DNA of 54,944 bases from Cryomorphaceae bacterium. Its GTDB lineage: Bacteria; Bacteroidota; Bacteroidia; Flavobacteriales; Schleiferiaceae. The notes below the pieces were generated by a model, which saw only the letters and a program-made list of their open reading frames with translations, was not told the DNA's origin and made no database searches. Made by a program: the position numbers and the translations under genes. The stretch spans positions 1 to 54,944 of the forward strand of contig JAFIEY010000225.1 of NCBI GenBank assembly GCA_020832345.1, given 5' to 3'. Below are positions 27,795-35,538 of the stretch, in pieces (within the stretch, counting starts at the first letter, position 1; each line of letters opens with the position of its first letter).

Positions 27795-28552
27795 CCATAT
27801 AATTCATTGAGTACCCCGGCAATCCTAACCCCAGCGAGCAACAAGCGTTCTTTCACTGTATCAAAATGACGGTAAGCGTATTTGTAGCCCAAATTTTCTC
27901 CCGGATAGTTGTAAACCCCTTCGCGCAGAGCCATAGCCTCTACCGACCAATCTCTCGGCCCGCTATTTTGCCAGGCGCGTATTTCAGATTTTGTGGGACG
28001 ATATAAATTAGAGGCCAATTCTGTATAACTCATCTTGTGCCCCTCAATCATGTCACTATCCCAAACCCGATGCAGATTGCTTGCCTTGCCAAACCATTTT
28101 ACCCGAACGGAATTCCCTCCCTTATCCTCCGCTCTTCCAACGTGTAAAGGTTGGTGAATGTCACCGATTAGGTGTACCAACATACGCACTAAATCTCGTT
28201 CAACACTGTCGGGCAAAACATTACCTTTGATACTGTCGATAATGGTTTCTATGGCCCAAATCACATCGCCGTCCGGATTTTTCTCTGAGCGCTCATAGTC
28301 TAGTGAATCGGGGATACTGACATAGTGCCACGGACTTAAATGGCGGGTACCCGGTGCTGATTTTATTTCGTCCATCCAGGTGGATGCCACGGCTAGATTT
28401 TCCTGGCCAAAAAGCTTTTTGAGGTTTTTTTTAGCCTTCCGGCTCAGATACATTTCGGCAATTTCTCCGGTTACCCGGTGCCCGGTAGCGCCCCATGGAA
28501 ATGCAGTTTGATGAATAAGAACAAACAGCAGGATATAAGCTAATCTTTGCAT
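27791..28552 (-). CDS. S1/P1-type secreted zinc nuclease
   Basis: Exported endonuclease of the S1/P1 family, which cleaves single-stranded nucleic acids and 3' phosphates using three zinc ions. The 253-aa protein has a signal peptide (1-19) and the mature protein would begin with W20 of WGATGHR, whose Trp backbone and His are zinc ligands in the family. Further ligands appear in STWMDEI, SPWHYVSIP, HLIGDIHQPLHVG (about 130-142) and HRVWDSDMI. It probably supplies phosphate or nucleotides from extracellular DNA/RNA. Directly upstream is a promoter-hairpin-U-tract leader (28564-28656) that could attenuate it. Confidence 0.88.
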   Translation of the reverse strand: MQRLAYILLFVLIHQTAFPWGATGHRVTGEIAEMYLSRKAKKNLKKLFGQENLAVASTWMDEIKSAPGTRHLSPWHYVSIPDSLDYERSEKNPDGDVIWAIETIIDSIKGNVLPDSVERDLVRMLVHLIGDIHQPLHVGRAEDKGGNSVRVKWFGKASNLHRVWDSDMIEGHKMSYTELASNLYRPTKSEIRAWQNSGPRDWSVEAMALREGVYNYPGENLGYKYAYRHFDTVKERLLLAGVRIAGVLNELYG

Positions 28553-28563
28553 CGATAAAGGTA

Positions 28564-28602
28564 TAAAAAAAAGCAGGTGTCAAAAGTCCATAAAACACCT
28601 GC
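28564..28602 (-). terminator. Hairpin terminator or leader attenuator before the S1/P1 nuclease
   Basis: On the minus strand, GCAGGTGT (28573-28580 complement pair with 28595-28602) closes a stem with ACACCTGC, followed by eight T, ending 12 bp before the nuclease ATG. It can serve as the terminator of the upstream gene at 28690 and also as an attenuator in the nuclease leader, because a -7 box lies upstream of it. Confidence 0.8.
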
Positions 28603-28648
28603 TGCAAGCCGAGGAAAGGTTTGTTCGACAACAGACTTTTGATTTAGG

Positions 28649-28656
28649 CAAAGGTA
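28649..28656 (-). promoter_or_regulatory. -7 box TACCTTTG in front of the nuclease leader
   Basis: Exact TAnnTTTG on the minus strand, about 95 bp before the nuclease ATG and about 47 bp before the hairpin stem. The -33 element is weak. Confidence 0.45.
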
Positions 28657-28689
28657 CGGTCTGTCTCTTCATTGTGTATTGCGAAAAGG

Positions 28690-30105
28690 TTACCTTTCCG
28701 CAGATTTGTACCCGAAGAGTTGCTTTTCTTTTATAATGGTGTCCACGTATTGGGGCAGACATTTTTCCCAACCACTTTCATTATCCTTAATCCTTTGAAG
28801 CACTTCGCGACTAAAGATGTCAAGAATTTCGGGGTTAAAGGTTTTAATGTCTTTAATTCGACCATTAAATACCAGATAATCAAATAGCGGACGAAGGCGT
28901 GGATGCACTTTTAAGGATTGGATTGAATCTATTTCCCCGGAATCTTCATTTCGGGCTGGATAAACATAAACCTTTAAATCGCGGGAGAACATCACACCCA
29001 TGGCTTCCAAAATACCACCGGGCAAACTGCGATAATATTTTTCATTAAAAATGTCACTCAGATTGGTCAGCCCCATTATGAGTCCCATTCTAGCCTGAGT
29101 AAACTCACCAAAATAATGCACCAATTTGTAGTATTGTGGAAAATTGGAAATCAACACCTTTTGTCCAAGTGCACACAAAATTTCCGCTCTATCAACGAAA
29201 TCCTGCTCATCTATTTCCCCTTCCGCTTTTAGATTGTTTAGGGTGATTTCAAAAAGGACTTCAACATTTTCCTCATCTACACGAGGGTCTTCCAAAAAAT
29301 ACTTGTATCCGGTTTGAATCATATCCATATTTACTCGGGTCACCGGACGGAAACTTCCGCGAATGGTGAGGATGTGTTTTTTGTATAGCAATCCAGCCGG
29401 TAATAAGTTGTTTCCTTCGGGGCCAAAAATCACCGCATTGGTGAAGCCGTTTTTAACCAACTGGAGACTCAACAAACGATTATCCACATCAATAAAGTCG
29501 GGCCCCGACATGTGAACCATGTCAATTTCTACTTTATCCAAGCTCAGGTTGTCGTATAAAGCCCGCAACATTTCGTTGGCGTCATTGTGAATATAATAGC
29601 AGGCATGGATGAGATTAACCCCCATAATCCCAAGCGTTTCCTGCTGCAAGGAGGCTTCATTTTCCTTCATCCGAACATGGATGATGACTTCATTTGGATC
29701 GCGATCCGGAGCAAGTTGGAATTTACAGCCCATCCATCCGTGACCTTTATACCGCTTGGAAAAATCGATGGTGGCAACTGTATTGGCAAAGGAGAAAAAA
29801 CAGGCATTTGGTCTGGCCTCACGGGAAATTCTCTCCGTCATAAGGCGATATTCCTGCGAAAGCATTTTGCGCAAACGGACTTCGGTCACGTATCTACCGT
29901 CTTCTTCCCTTCCGTAAATGGCATCCGAAAACTCCTTATCGTATGCAGACATCGCCTTTGCCACGGTTCCGGATGCAGCACCAGCGCGAAAAAAATGACG
30001 TACAACTTCTTGACCGGCACCAATTTCCGAAAACGTACCGTATATAGATTTGTCGAGGTTTATTTTTAGGGCCTTTTGAGGTGTGGTTATAATGTAGCGA
30101 TCCAT
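28690..30105 (-). CDS. Conserved cytosolic Bacteroidota protein of unknown function
   Basis: A 471-aa soluble protein with no signal peptide or membrane helix, beginning MDRYIITTPQKALKINLDKSI (start ATG 30105). It belongs to a widely conserved Bacteroidota family with hallmarks YGTFSEIGAGQEVVRHFF (about 23-40), GVNLIHACYYIHND (about 178-191) and EGEIDEQDFVDRAEILCALG (about 305-325). Database labels for this family are inconsistent in my memory (including receptor and nucleotidyltransferase names), and I see no support for a TonB receptor: no plug, barrel or export signal. Predicted mixed alpha/beta fold; biochemical role unknown. Copy G of the repeat lies about 100 bp upstream, in the divergent intergenic space. 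Confidence 0.75.
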   Translation of the reverse strand: MDRYIITTPQKALKINLDKSIYGTFSEIGAGQEVVRHFFRAGAASGTVAKAMSAYDKEFSDAIYGREEDGRYVTEVRLRKMLSQEYRLMTERISREARPNACFFSFANTVATIDFSKRYKGHGWMGCKFQLAPDRDPNEVIIHVRMKENEASLQQETLGIMGVNLIHACYYIHNDANEMLRALYDNLSLDKVEIDMVHMSGPDFIDVDNRLLSLQLVKNGFTNAVIFGPEGNNLLPAGLLYKKHILTIRGSFRPVTRVNMDMIQTGYKYFLEDPRVDEENVEVLFEITLNNLKAEGEIDEQDFVDRAEILCALGQKVLISNFPQYYKLVHYFGEFTQARMGLIMGLTNLSDIFNEKYYRSLPGGILEAMGVMFSRDLKVYVYPARNEDSGEIDSIQSLKVHPRLRPLFDYLVFNGRIKDIKTFNPEILDIFSREVLQRIKDNESGWEKCLPQYVDTIIKEKQLFGYKSAER

Positions 30106-30207
30106 TATTGAATATTTTTTGTTGGCAACAAAGGTAAATTATGGATAAGCGCTACCCAAATAAACCATACCATAGGTTTTCTAAAAAAAAACGGAATTAT
30201 CATTTTT

Positions 30208-30343
30208 GAGTCCACTCTAAAAAGGATGATTTCAATCAAAATCGAGGGGATTTTTGAACCGCAGCTAACCAGCTGTTATTGAAAATTCAAAAGTCTATCA
30301 ACAAGGAAGATTTTGGCAGAAAGAGACTTTTTAGAGCAGACTC
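30208..30343 (-). repeat. MITE-like element, copy G (long form)
   Basis: Long form in reverse orientation with a perfect 6-bp flanking duplication ATTTTT (30202-30207 and 30344-30349). It occupies the shared upstream region of the divergent genes starting at 30105 and 30412, so it could affect either promoter. Confidence 0.88.
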
Positions 30344-30381
30344 ATTTTTTAAAGGCTTTTCAATTCTAAATAGATTTGACC

Positions 30382-30389
30382 TAAATTTG
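30382..30389 (+). promoter_or_regulatory. -7 box TAAATTTG for the MBL-fold gene
   Basis: Exact TAnnTTTG, 22 bp before ATG 30412 and 38 bp after the end of copy G. A poor -33 (TTT) lies about 22 bp upstream. Confidence 0.45.
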
Positions 30390-30411
30390 CCTTTCTCATT
30401 AAAACAAATAT

Positions 30412-31173
30412 ATGACTTTGGAATTTTTAGGTACCGGAACTTCGCAAGGTGTGCCAGTGATTGGTTGTCATTGCAAAGTGTGCTCAAGTTCCGATCCCCG
30501 CGACAATAGATTCCGAAGCAGTGTTCTCATCAAAACCAATCATCACACCATCATCATTGATGCCGGTCCGGATTTGCGAATGCAATTACTGTGTGCAAAA
30601 CTTGATGCGCCATCCGCCTTACTCCTAACCCACAATCACCAGGATCACACCGCAGGATTGGATGACCTTCGACCCATTATTCACAAGAACGATAAAGCCT
30701 TTCCCATATATTGTGAGGAAGCCACGGAATTGCGACTGCGCAAACAATACGACTACGCATTTGAAGAAAACTTATATCCCGGTGCACCCAGATTTGAAAT
30801 GCATCGCATACGAAATCAACCATTTAAAATTGGGAAAGATTTAATCACGCCCATTAGAGCACAACACGGAAATGTGCCGGTATTGGGTTTCCGAATAGGA
30901 AACATCAGCTATCTCACCGATGCTAAAACCATTTCTCACGAGGAAACGGAAAAAATGTTTGGAAGCAAAATCCTTGTATTAAACGCGCTTAGACACGAAG
31001 AACACCATTCGCATCTCAACCTAAAACAAGCCGTTGCTTTAGCGGAAAAAATCGGGGCTGAGAAAACGTATTTTACCCATATCAGTCACCATTTGGGCAA
31101 ACATGAGGAGGTGGAAAAAAACTTGCCAAAAGGGATGTTTTTATCCTTCGATGGACTGATGGTCAATGCTTGA
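30412..31173 (+). CDS. MBL-fold metallohydrolase, PhnP-like phosphodiesterase
   Basis: A 253-aa cytosolic metal-dependent hydrolase. The metallo-beta-lactamase motif HNHQDH is at residues 74-79, with a second metal-site Asp in NISYLTDAKT and a late His in THISHHLG. The segment GTGTSQGVPVIGCHCKVC (about 7-24), with its CxCxxC zinc loop, is the PhnP hallmark, so cleavage of a cyclic phosphate such as 5-phosphoribosyl 1,2-cyclic phosphate is plausible. No phn cluster is nearby, so the true substrate may be another small cyclic phosphodiester. The 3' end overlaps the converging beta-lactamase-fold gene by 11 bp. Confidence 0.82.
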   Translation: MTLEFLGTGTSQGVPVIGCHCKVCSSSDPRDNRFRSSVLIKTNHHTIIIDAGPDLRMQLLCAKLDAPSALLLTHNHQDHTAGLDDLRPIIHKNDKAFPIYCEEATELRLRKQYDYAFEENLYPGAPRFEMHRIRNQPFKIGKDLITPIRAQHGNVPVLGFRIGNISYLTDAKTISHEETEKMFGSKILVLNALRHEEHHSHLNLKQAVALAEKIGAEKTYFTHISHHLGKHEEVEKNLPKGMFLSFDGLMVNA

Positions 31174-32452
31174 CAACTTTTCTAACAAAGCCACCCATTT
31201 CGGTTTCAATGTGCAAAATATATAATCCATTGGGCACATCATTAACCATAAACCTGGATTCCTTTCCGCTTTTCATCAACCTGCCGGTAGTATCATATAA
31301 CCGCCAATGGATTAGATTCTGAACCTCCTCAACATGAACTTCATCGCGCACCGGATTGGGGTATATTTTGGGATTAGGTCTTTCGGGCGCTTCAATCTTT
31401 AGGTCACAAATTAAATCATTTAAATACGCCCAAATCTGATTGTTGTATGAGATGCCAATCGCTCCGCCAATACCCGGCGGCGCTTCACCCATCCGAACAA
31501 TTACCAAACCTTGAGTGGGTGCGACATTGAGTAATTGAGCATTTTTCCCAACTGCAGCATAAACATCATCCGGAGCGTTTGGCAGAATTTTACCTGGGAA
31601 AGGCATATTTACCGTAGGCAAATAAAACTGAGACGAACCATTGAGCCACCATAGTTTTCCGTATGCGGGATTCATTGGTTGCGCGGGGGAAAGCATGTTG
31701 TAATTTGTATCGGTGAGGATGCCAGTGTTTTCCCAATATCCGTTGTTTTGCATTAAAAGGCCAAAACGCGCCATGGATCGCGGGCGACTAAAAAACACAC
31801 TTATATCATCGAGCCATAAATATGCGCCGGTAATGCCTGTTTGGGTGGTCAAATTTTGAAATAAAAACTGATTGATGTTTTGGCCGGTCGCTTGTTCTAT
31901 TACCGGACGAAGCAGGGTATATGGTGCATTGTGATATGACCAATGCTGCCCCGGTGGCCGCATGCAGTGCAGACAGCTGTCGGAAAAGCAATTTAAATCC
32001 GAAACTGTATCTGCCAGTCCGGTACTCATGGTCAACTGGTGGCCAATGGTGATACTTCCCTCCTCTGCCGGCGAGCAAGAAGTCCAACCTCTTCCCAAAT
32101 ACTGAGTCACCGGGTCGGATTCCATCAAATGCCCTCGTTCCTGGGCCATCCCTATCAAAAAGGCGGTCAGCGATTTTCCCGCCGATGCCCAATACCAAGC
32201 ACTGTCGGAATTAAATTGATGAAAATATTTTTCAATGACAATTTTACCATCTTGCAAAACAATAAAACCCCGTGTTTCGCTACTGTCTAAAAAATGAAAT
32301 AAATCGGTAAAGTCATCCGAACACCACCCGGCATCAAGAGCCGAGATGGTATCCCATGATTGCGACAACAAAGGCGGAAAATACAGCGATTGTCCATTCG
32401 CAAAAAGGGATGAAAAAATAAATAAAAAAAGAAATTTATTTACAAGGCGCAT
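31163..32452 (-). CDS. Secreted serine beta-lactamase-fold hydrolase with type A T9SS sorting domain
   Basis: A 429-aa exported protein: signal peptide (1-20, ending ANGQ), a class C beta-lactamase/penicillin-binding-like hydrolase domain (about 30-340) and a C-terminal T9SS domain (about 355-429, IYPNPVRDEV to RKVVKH). The active-site SxxK is S90-A-G-K93 and the second motif is Y173-H-N175. In this superfamily the same residues serve in esterases, D-amino-acid peptidases and beta-lactamases, so antibiotic resistance should not be assumed; an extracellular esterase or peptidase is just as likely. Several Cys residues (43, 126, 155, 160, 163) could form disulphides outside the cell. Confidence 0.83.
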   Translation of the reverse strand: MRLVNKFLFLFIFSSLFANGQSLYFPPLLSQSWDTISALDAGWCSDDFTDLFHFLDSSETRGFIVLQDGKIVIEKYFHQFNSDSAWYWASAGKSLTAFLIGMAQERGHLMESDPVTQYLGRGWTSCSPAEEGSITIGHQLTMSTGLADTVSDLNCFSDSCLHCMRPPGQHWSYHNAPYTLLRPVIEQATGQNINQFLFQNLTTQTGITGAYLWLDDISVFFSRPRSMARFGLLMQNNGYWENTGILTDTNYNMLSPAQPMNPAYGKLWWLNGSSQFYLPTVNMPFPGKILPNAPDDVYAAVGKNAQLLNVAPTQGLVIVRMGEAPPGIGGAIGISYNNQIWAYLNDLICDLKIEAPERPNPKIYPNPVRDEVHVEEVQNLIHWRLYDTTGRLMKSGKESRFMVNDVPNGLYILHIETEMGGFVRKVVKH

Positions 32453-32513
32453 AAAGATGTTTTTTTACCAAAGTTTACCACCTATTTACTAAAACGGTAA
32501 AGATAATAAAAAC

Positions 32514-32521
32514 TATCTTTG
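32514..32521 (+). promoter_or_regulatory. -7 box TATCTTTG for the TPR lipoprotein
   Basis: Exact TAnnTTTG, 24 bp before ATG 32546. It overlaps the TTG at 32519 that would give a longer frame, which supports the ATG. Confidence 0.5.
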
Positions 32522-32545
32522 CCTTTACAAAAAAACAAAACAACA

Positions 32546-33631
32546 ATGCGGAAATTACTTTTTTTGGCGGGCATTCTCTTTCTCCAATTCACCATACCGG
32601 CATGTAACTCCGGTGAGCAAAGTCAACCCAAAGAAAAAGCCGAAGAAACCAATTCCAAAAAAGCCCCCCAACAAGACGAAAAAATAAAAGCAAAACTCGA
32701 TTCCTTAAACGGGATTTTAGATCGCAACCCCAACAATTTAGAGGCTTTATTGGCACGTGGAAACACATATCTCGATGCTTTAAACCCTGCCTATGCAAGG
32801 GCTGATGCTGATGCAGCTTACTTTTTAGACTCCACAAGCGAGGATGTATTGCTTCTAAGGGGGGATGTCAACTACGTCCTCAATCGCACCCGTCTTTCAC
32901 GCGATATGTGGGAGCGGTGCAGCCAGCTTTTCCCCAAAAACACCGAATGCCGACTTCGCGCCGCAGAATTGTATCTCGCCGTGCAGGATTTGGAAAAAGC
33001 ACTGGAAAAAGTCAATGAGGTATTAAACGTCGATGCACAAAACCCCAAAGCCATTTTCATGAAAGGTGTAATTGTTAGAGACAAATACGCCGACACCACA
33101 CTCGCATTGCAGTATTTTCAACGTGCCATTGACCTTAAAGATGGAGATTATATTGAGGCCATTGATATGATGGGAACGCTACTGGCCAATAAAAGGGATC
33201 CCATGGCCATTCAGTATTTTAAAAATGCATTAGAAATAGATCCGAATCGCTATGACCTTTATGCCAAAATGGGATTGGTTTATACGTATGAAGAAGATTA
33301 TAATGCCGCTTTGGAATACTACGAAAAATCCCTTCAACTCAAACCGCGAAACGACGAAGTTTATTTCAACATTGGCTTTATTCACATTACCCTTAAAAAC
33401 TATGATTTGGCCATAGATAATTTCAACAAGTCATTAGAGATAAGGGAAATGAATGTGAAAGCACTTTACGGAAGGGGTTTTGCTTATGAGATGCGCGGAG
33501 ATGTAATGAACGCCGCCAGAGACTACCAAAGCTGTTTGGGAATGTTTCCCGATTACAATCCGGCCAAAGAAGGCATAGCCCGATTAAAGCGCATCACAAA
33601 GGATGATGATATTGATCTGGATAATCTGTAA
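32546..33631 (+). CDS. TPR-repeat lipoprotein
   Basis: A 361-aa envelope lipoprotein: signal peptide with a lipobox ending TIPAC (Cys about 20), an acidic/Lys-rich linker (about 22-50), then at least seven tetratricopeptide repeats to about residue 345, with typical units such as YEEDYNAALEYYEKSLQLKP and LKNYDLAIDNFNKSLEIRE. TPR arrays bind other proteins, so it is likely a scaffold for an envelope complex; the partner is not indicated. Its 3' end overlaps the converging GDPD-like gene by 38 bp. Confidence 0.85.
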   Translation: MRKLLFLAGILFLQFTIPACNSGEQSQPKEKAEETNSKKAPQQDEKIKAKLDSLNGILDRNPNNLEALLARGNTYLDALNPAYARADADAAYFLDSTSEDVLLLRGDVNYVLNRTRLSRDMWERCSQLFPKNTECRLRAAELYLAVQDLEKALEKVNEVLNVDAQNPKAIFMKGVIVRDKYADTTLALQYFQRAIDLKDGDYIEAIDMMGTLLANKRDPMAIQYFKNALEIDPNRYDLYAKMGLVYTYEEDYNAALEYYEKSLQLKPRNDEVYFNIGFIHITLKNYDLAIDNFNKSLEIREMNVKALYGRGFAYEMRGDVMNAARDYQSCLGMFPDYNPAKEGIARLKRITKDDDIDLDNL

Positions 33632-34463
33632 GGAAACCATCCACGCCATATTGACGTAATTGTTCAGCAACGTGGATATCATCTACCATCCAGGGAATTA
33701 CCCGAATCCCTTCATTGTGCATTTGATCCACCAGTTCTTTAAAAACCATATCGACATGTGGTGAAATAATGTCGGGAGAAAAACCCAGGTCCACCCATTT
33801 TTCTTCAATGCTCATGGTGGTATCCACAACGAGGGCAAGTTTTATTTCCGGGAAAAACTCGTGTAAATACACCAATACACGACTGTCTGATGAACGAATG
33901 ATGGTCCTTTTCTCCACACTATTGAGCTTTACAATACCCAAAACAGTTTCCACATAGGTCTGGGGCACGGGGTGAAATAAATTATCACCCTGGGTTGAAG
34001 ATCTAATTTCGATGGTATAACGAAAAGCTTCGGGGAAAGGTTGAAGTTTCTCTAAAGTATCTAACACCTCTGAGAGTAGTGGCTTAAAAGTAGAAACCTT
34101 TTTTTGGTTGGGAAAATCGGGGTGTTGTCTCATTCCGCACTGTGCCCGAACAATTTCTCTATATCGCATTTGATAAAGATTATAAGCCCTTTCTGTTGAA
34201 GCGTAAAGTGGATTACCGTTGGGATCAGAACACATTGCGCTAGACAACCACGGATCGGCAGAAACTACGGCAAACCCATCGGCAGAAATAACCACATCGA
34301 GATGAAAATGCGTCAGGCCTATTCCGGCGGCCTGAACAAATCCGGTCATACTGTTTTCGGGATACATCCCTCGCCAACCGCGGTATCCGATAATCTCAAA
34401 GGACTCCGGTTCTTGTGTGCAACCGAAAACAAAAGCCAAAAGCAAAATCAAAAGTTTCCTCAT
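33594..34463 (-). CDS. GDPD-like lipoprotein with degenerate active site
   Basis: A 289-aa protein with lipobox FVFGC (Cys 15) and the fold of glycerophosphodiester phosphodiesterases (PENSMTGF near 36, late DGFLTDYPD). In active GDPDs the sites are HRG, E-x-D and HD. Here they read Y27-R-G, H54-L-D56 and A69-D70, so both catalytic His residues and the metal-binding Glu are replaced. It is therefore probably not a normal phosphodiesterase and may be a binding or structural pseudoenzyme. Its ATG overlaps the last base of the SDR gene stop, so the two genes are co-transcribed. Confidence 0.75.
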   Translation of the reverse strand: MRKLLILLLAFVFGCTQEPESFEIIGYRGWRGMYPENSMTGFVQAAGIGLTHFHLDVVISADGFAVVSADPWLSSAMCSDPNGNPLYASTERAYNLYQMRYREIVRAQCGMRQHPDFPNQKKVSTFKPLLSEVLDTLEKLQPFPEAFRYTIEIRSSTQGDNLFHPVPQTYVETVLGIVKLNSVEKRTIIRSSDSRVLVYLHEFFPEIKLALVVDTTMSIEEKWVDLGFSPDIISPHVDMVFKELVDQMHNEGIRVIPWMVDDIHVAEQLRQYGVDGFLTDYPDQYHHPL

Positions 34464-35350
34464 TATTTTTTATTCTTCATGGCAATGGCTTTCCAGTCCT
34501 CCAGGGAAAGTTGCAAAAGAAAATTCATTTCACCTGCACCTTTTAGCCATTCTCCACCATCTATAGTGATAACCTCTCCATTTACATAAGCTGCGTAATC
34601 ACTGAGCAAATAGGAAGCTAAATTGGCGAGCTCGCGGTGGTCTCCCGGACGCTTTAATGGAATTTGATCCAACACGCCGAGTTTTTTATCCAGTCCACCG
34701 GGAAACAGTCGATTCCATGCACCTTCCGTGGGAAAAGGGCCCGGCGCAATTGCCACCTGCCGAATTCCGTATTTGGCCCATTCCACGGCCAAGCTTCGCG
34801 TCATGGCAAGTACACCGGCTTTGGCCATGGCCGAAGGAACGACAAAAGCCGATCCGGTTGAAGCATAAGTAGTGACAATATTGAGAATGACTTTCATTCC
34901 ACTTCCCTCTCGAATCCATTTATTGCCCAAAATCAAAGTGCAATTCTTTGAACCTTTTAACACAATATCAATTATCGAGTCGAAGCCGTTTGGCGTTAAA
35001 TGTTCGGTGGGCGAAATAAAATTACCCGCTGCATTGTTGATTAATGCATCAATCCCACCAGTTTTTTCGTAAAAGTATTCCACCGCTGCGGTTACCTCAT
35101 CAACCTCACGGACATCAGCGGTATGCACTTCCACTCTACCTCCGGTTTCGGATTCGAGTTTGTTTTTTGCCGCGTCTAAAGCTTCCTGTTTGCGACTCAT
35201 CAAACAAATGGTTGCGCCGAGTTCCAGCAACATTTTACTCATAGAATACCCTAGTCCGGTAGCGCCTCCGGTCACAAGAATTGTTCTTCCATTAAAGGTG
35301 TCTTTTGGAAGCATCGGCGTTTTAACCGGTTGGGGATGCATGTCTGTCAT
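34463..35350 (-). CDS. SDR oxidoreductase, 2,4-dienoyl-CoA reductase-like
   Basis: A 295-aa cytosolic NADP(H)-dependent enzyme, likely reducing 2,4-dienoyl-CoA during breakdown of unsaturated fatty acids. The cofactor motif TGGATGLG is at about 27-34 and NNAAGNF at about 108-114. In place of the classical YxxxK it has VPSAMAKAG, keeping Lys but not Tyr; this replacement and the NNAAGNF motif are characteristic of the dienoyl-CoA reductase branch. First gene of a two-gene unit with the GDPD-like lipoprotein. Confidence 0.8.
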   Translation of the reverse strand: MTDMHPQPVKTPMLPKDTFNGRTILVTGGATGLGYSMSKMLLELGATICLMSRKQEALDAAKNKLESETGGRVEVHTADVREVDEVTAAVEYFYEKTGGIDALINNAAGNFISPTEHLTPNGFDSIIDIVLKGSKNCTLILGNKWIREGSGMKVILNIVTTYASTGSAFVVPSAMAKAGVLAMTRSLAVEWAKYGIRQVAIAPGPFPTEGAWNRLFPGGLDKKLGVLDQIPLKRPGDHRELANLASYLLSDYAAYVNGEVITIDGGEWLKGAGEMNFLLQLSLEDWKAIAMKNKK

Positions 35351-35538
35351 GATATTTTAATTGAACGGGTAAAAGTAATACACATAGTTATGTGGATGAA
35401 ACTATATAAACTTTTTTATTTTTTTTCATGCCCAAAAATATAATGTGAATTGATTTAACCAAAAAAAAGTCCGCATGTTTACGGTTGCTAATTTTTTGTG
35501 GTGCAAATTTGCAACGGCAAAATGAATACCCCCATAAC

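Noticed and set aside
28690-30105. TonB-dependent receptor
   Set aside because: There is no signal peptide, plug domain or barrel; it looks cytosolic.
31163-32452. Antibiotic-resistance beta-lactamase
   Set aside because: SxxK and YxN motifs are shared by esterases and peptidases, and the T9SS tail suggests an extracellular hydrolase; resistance cannot be claimed.
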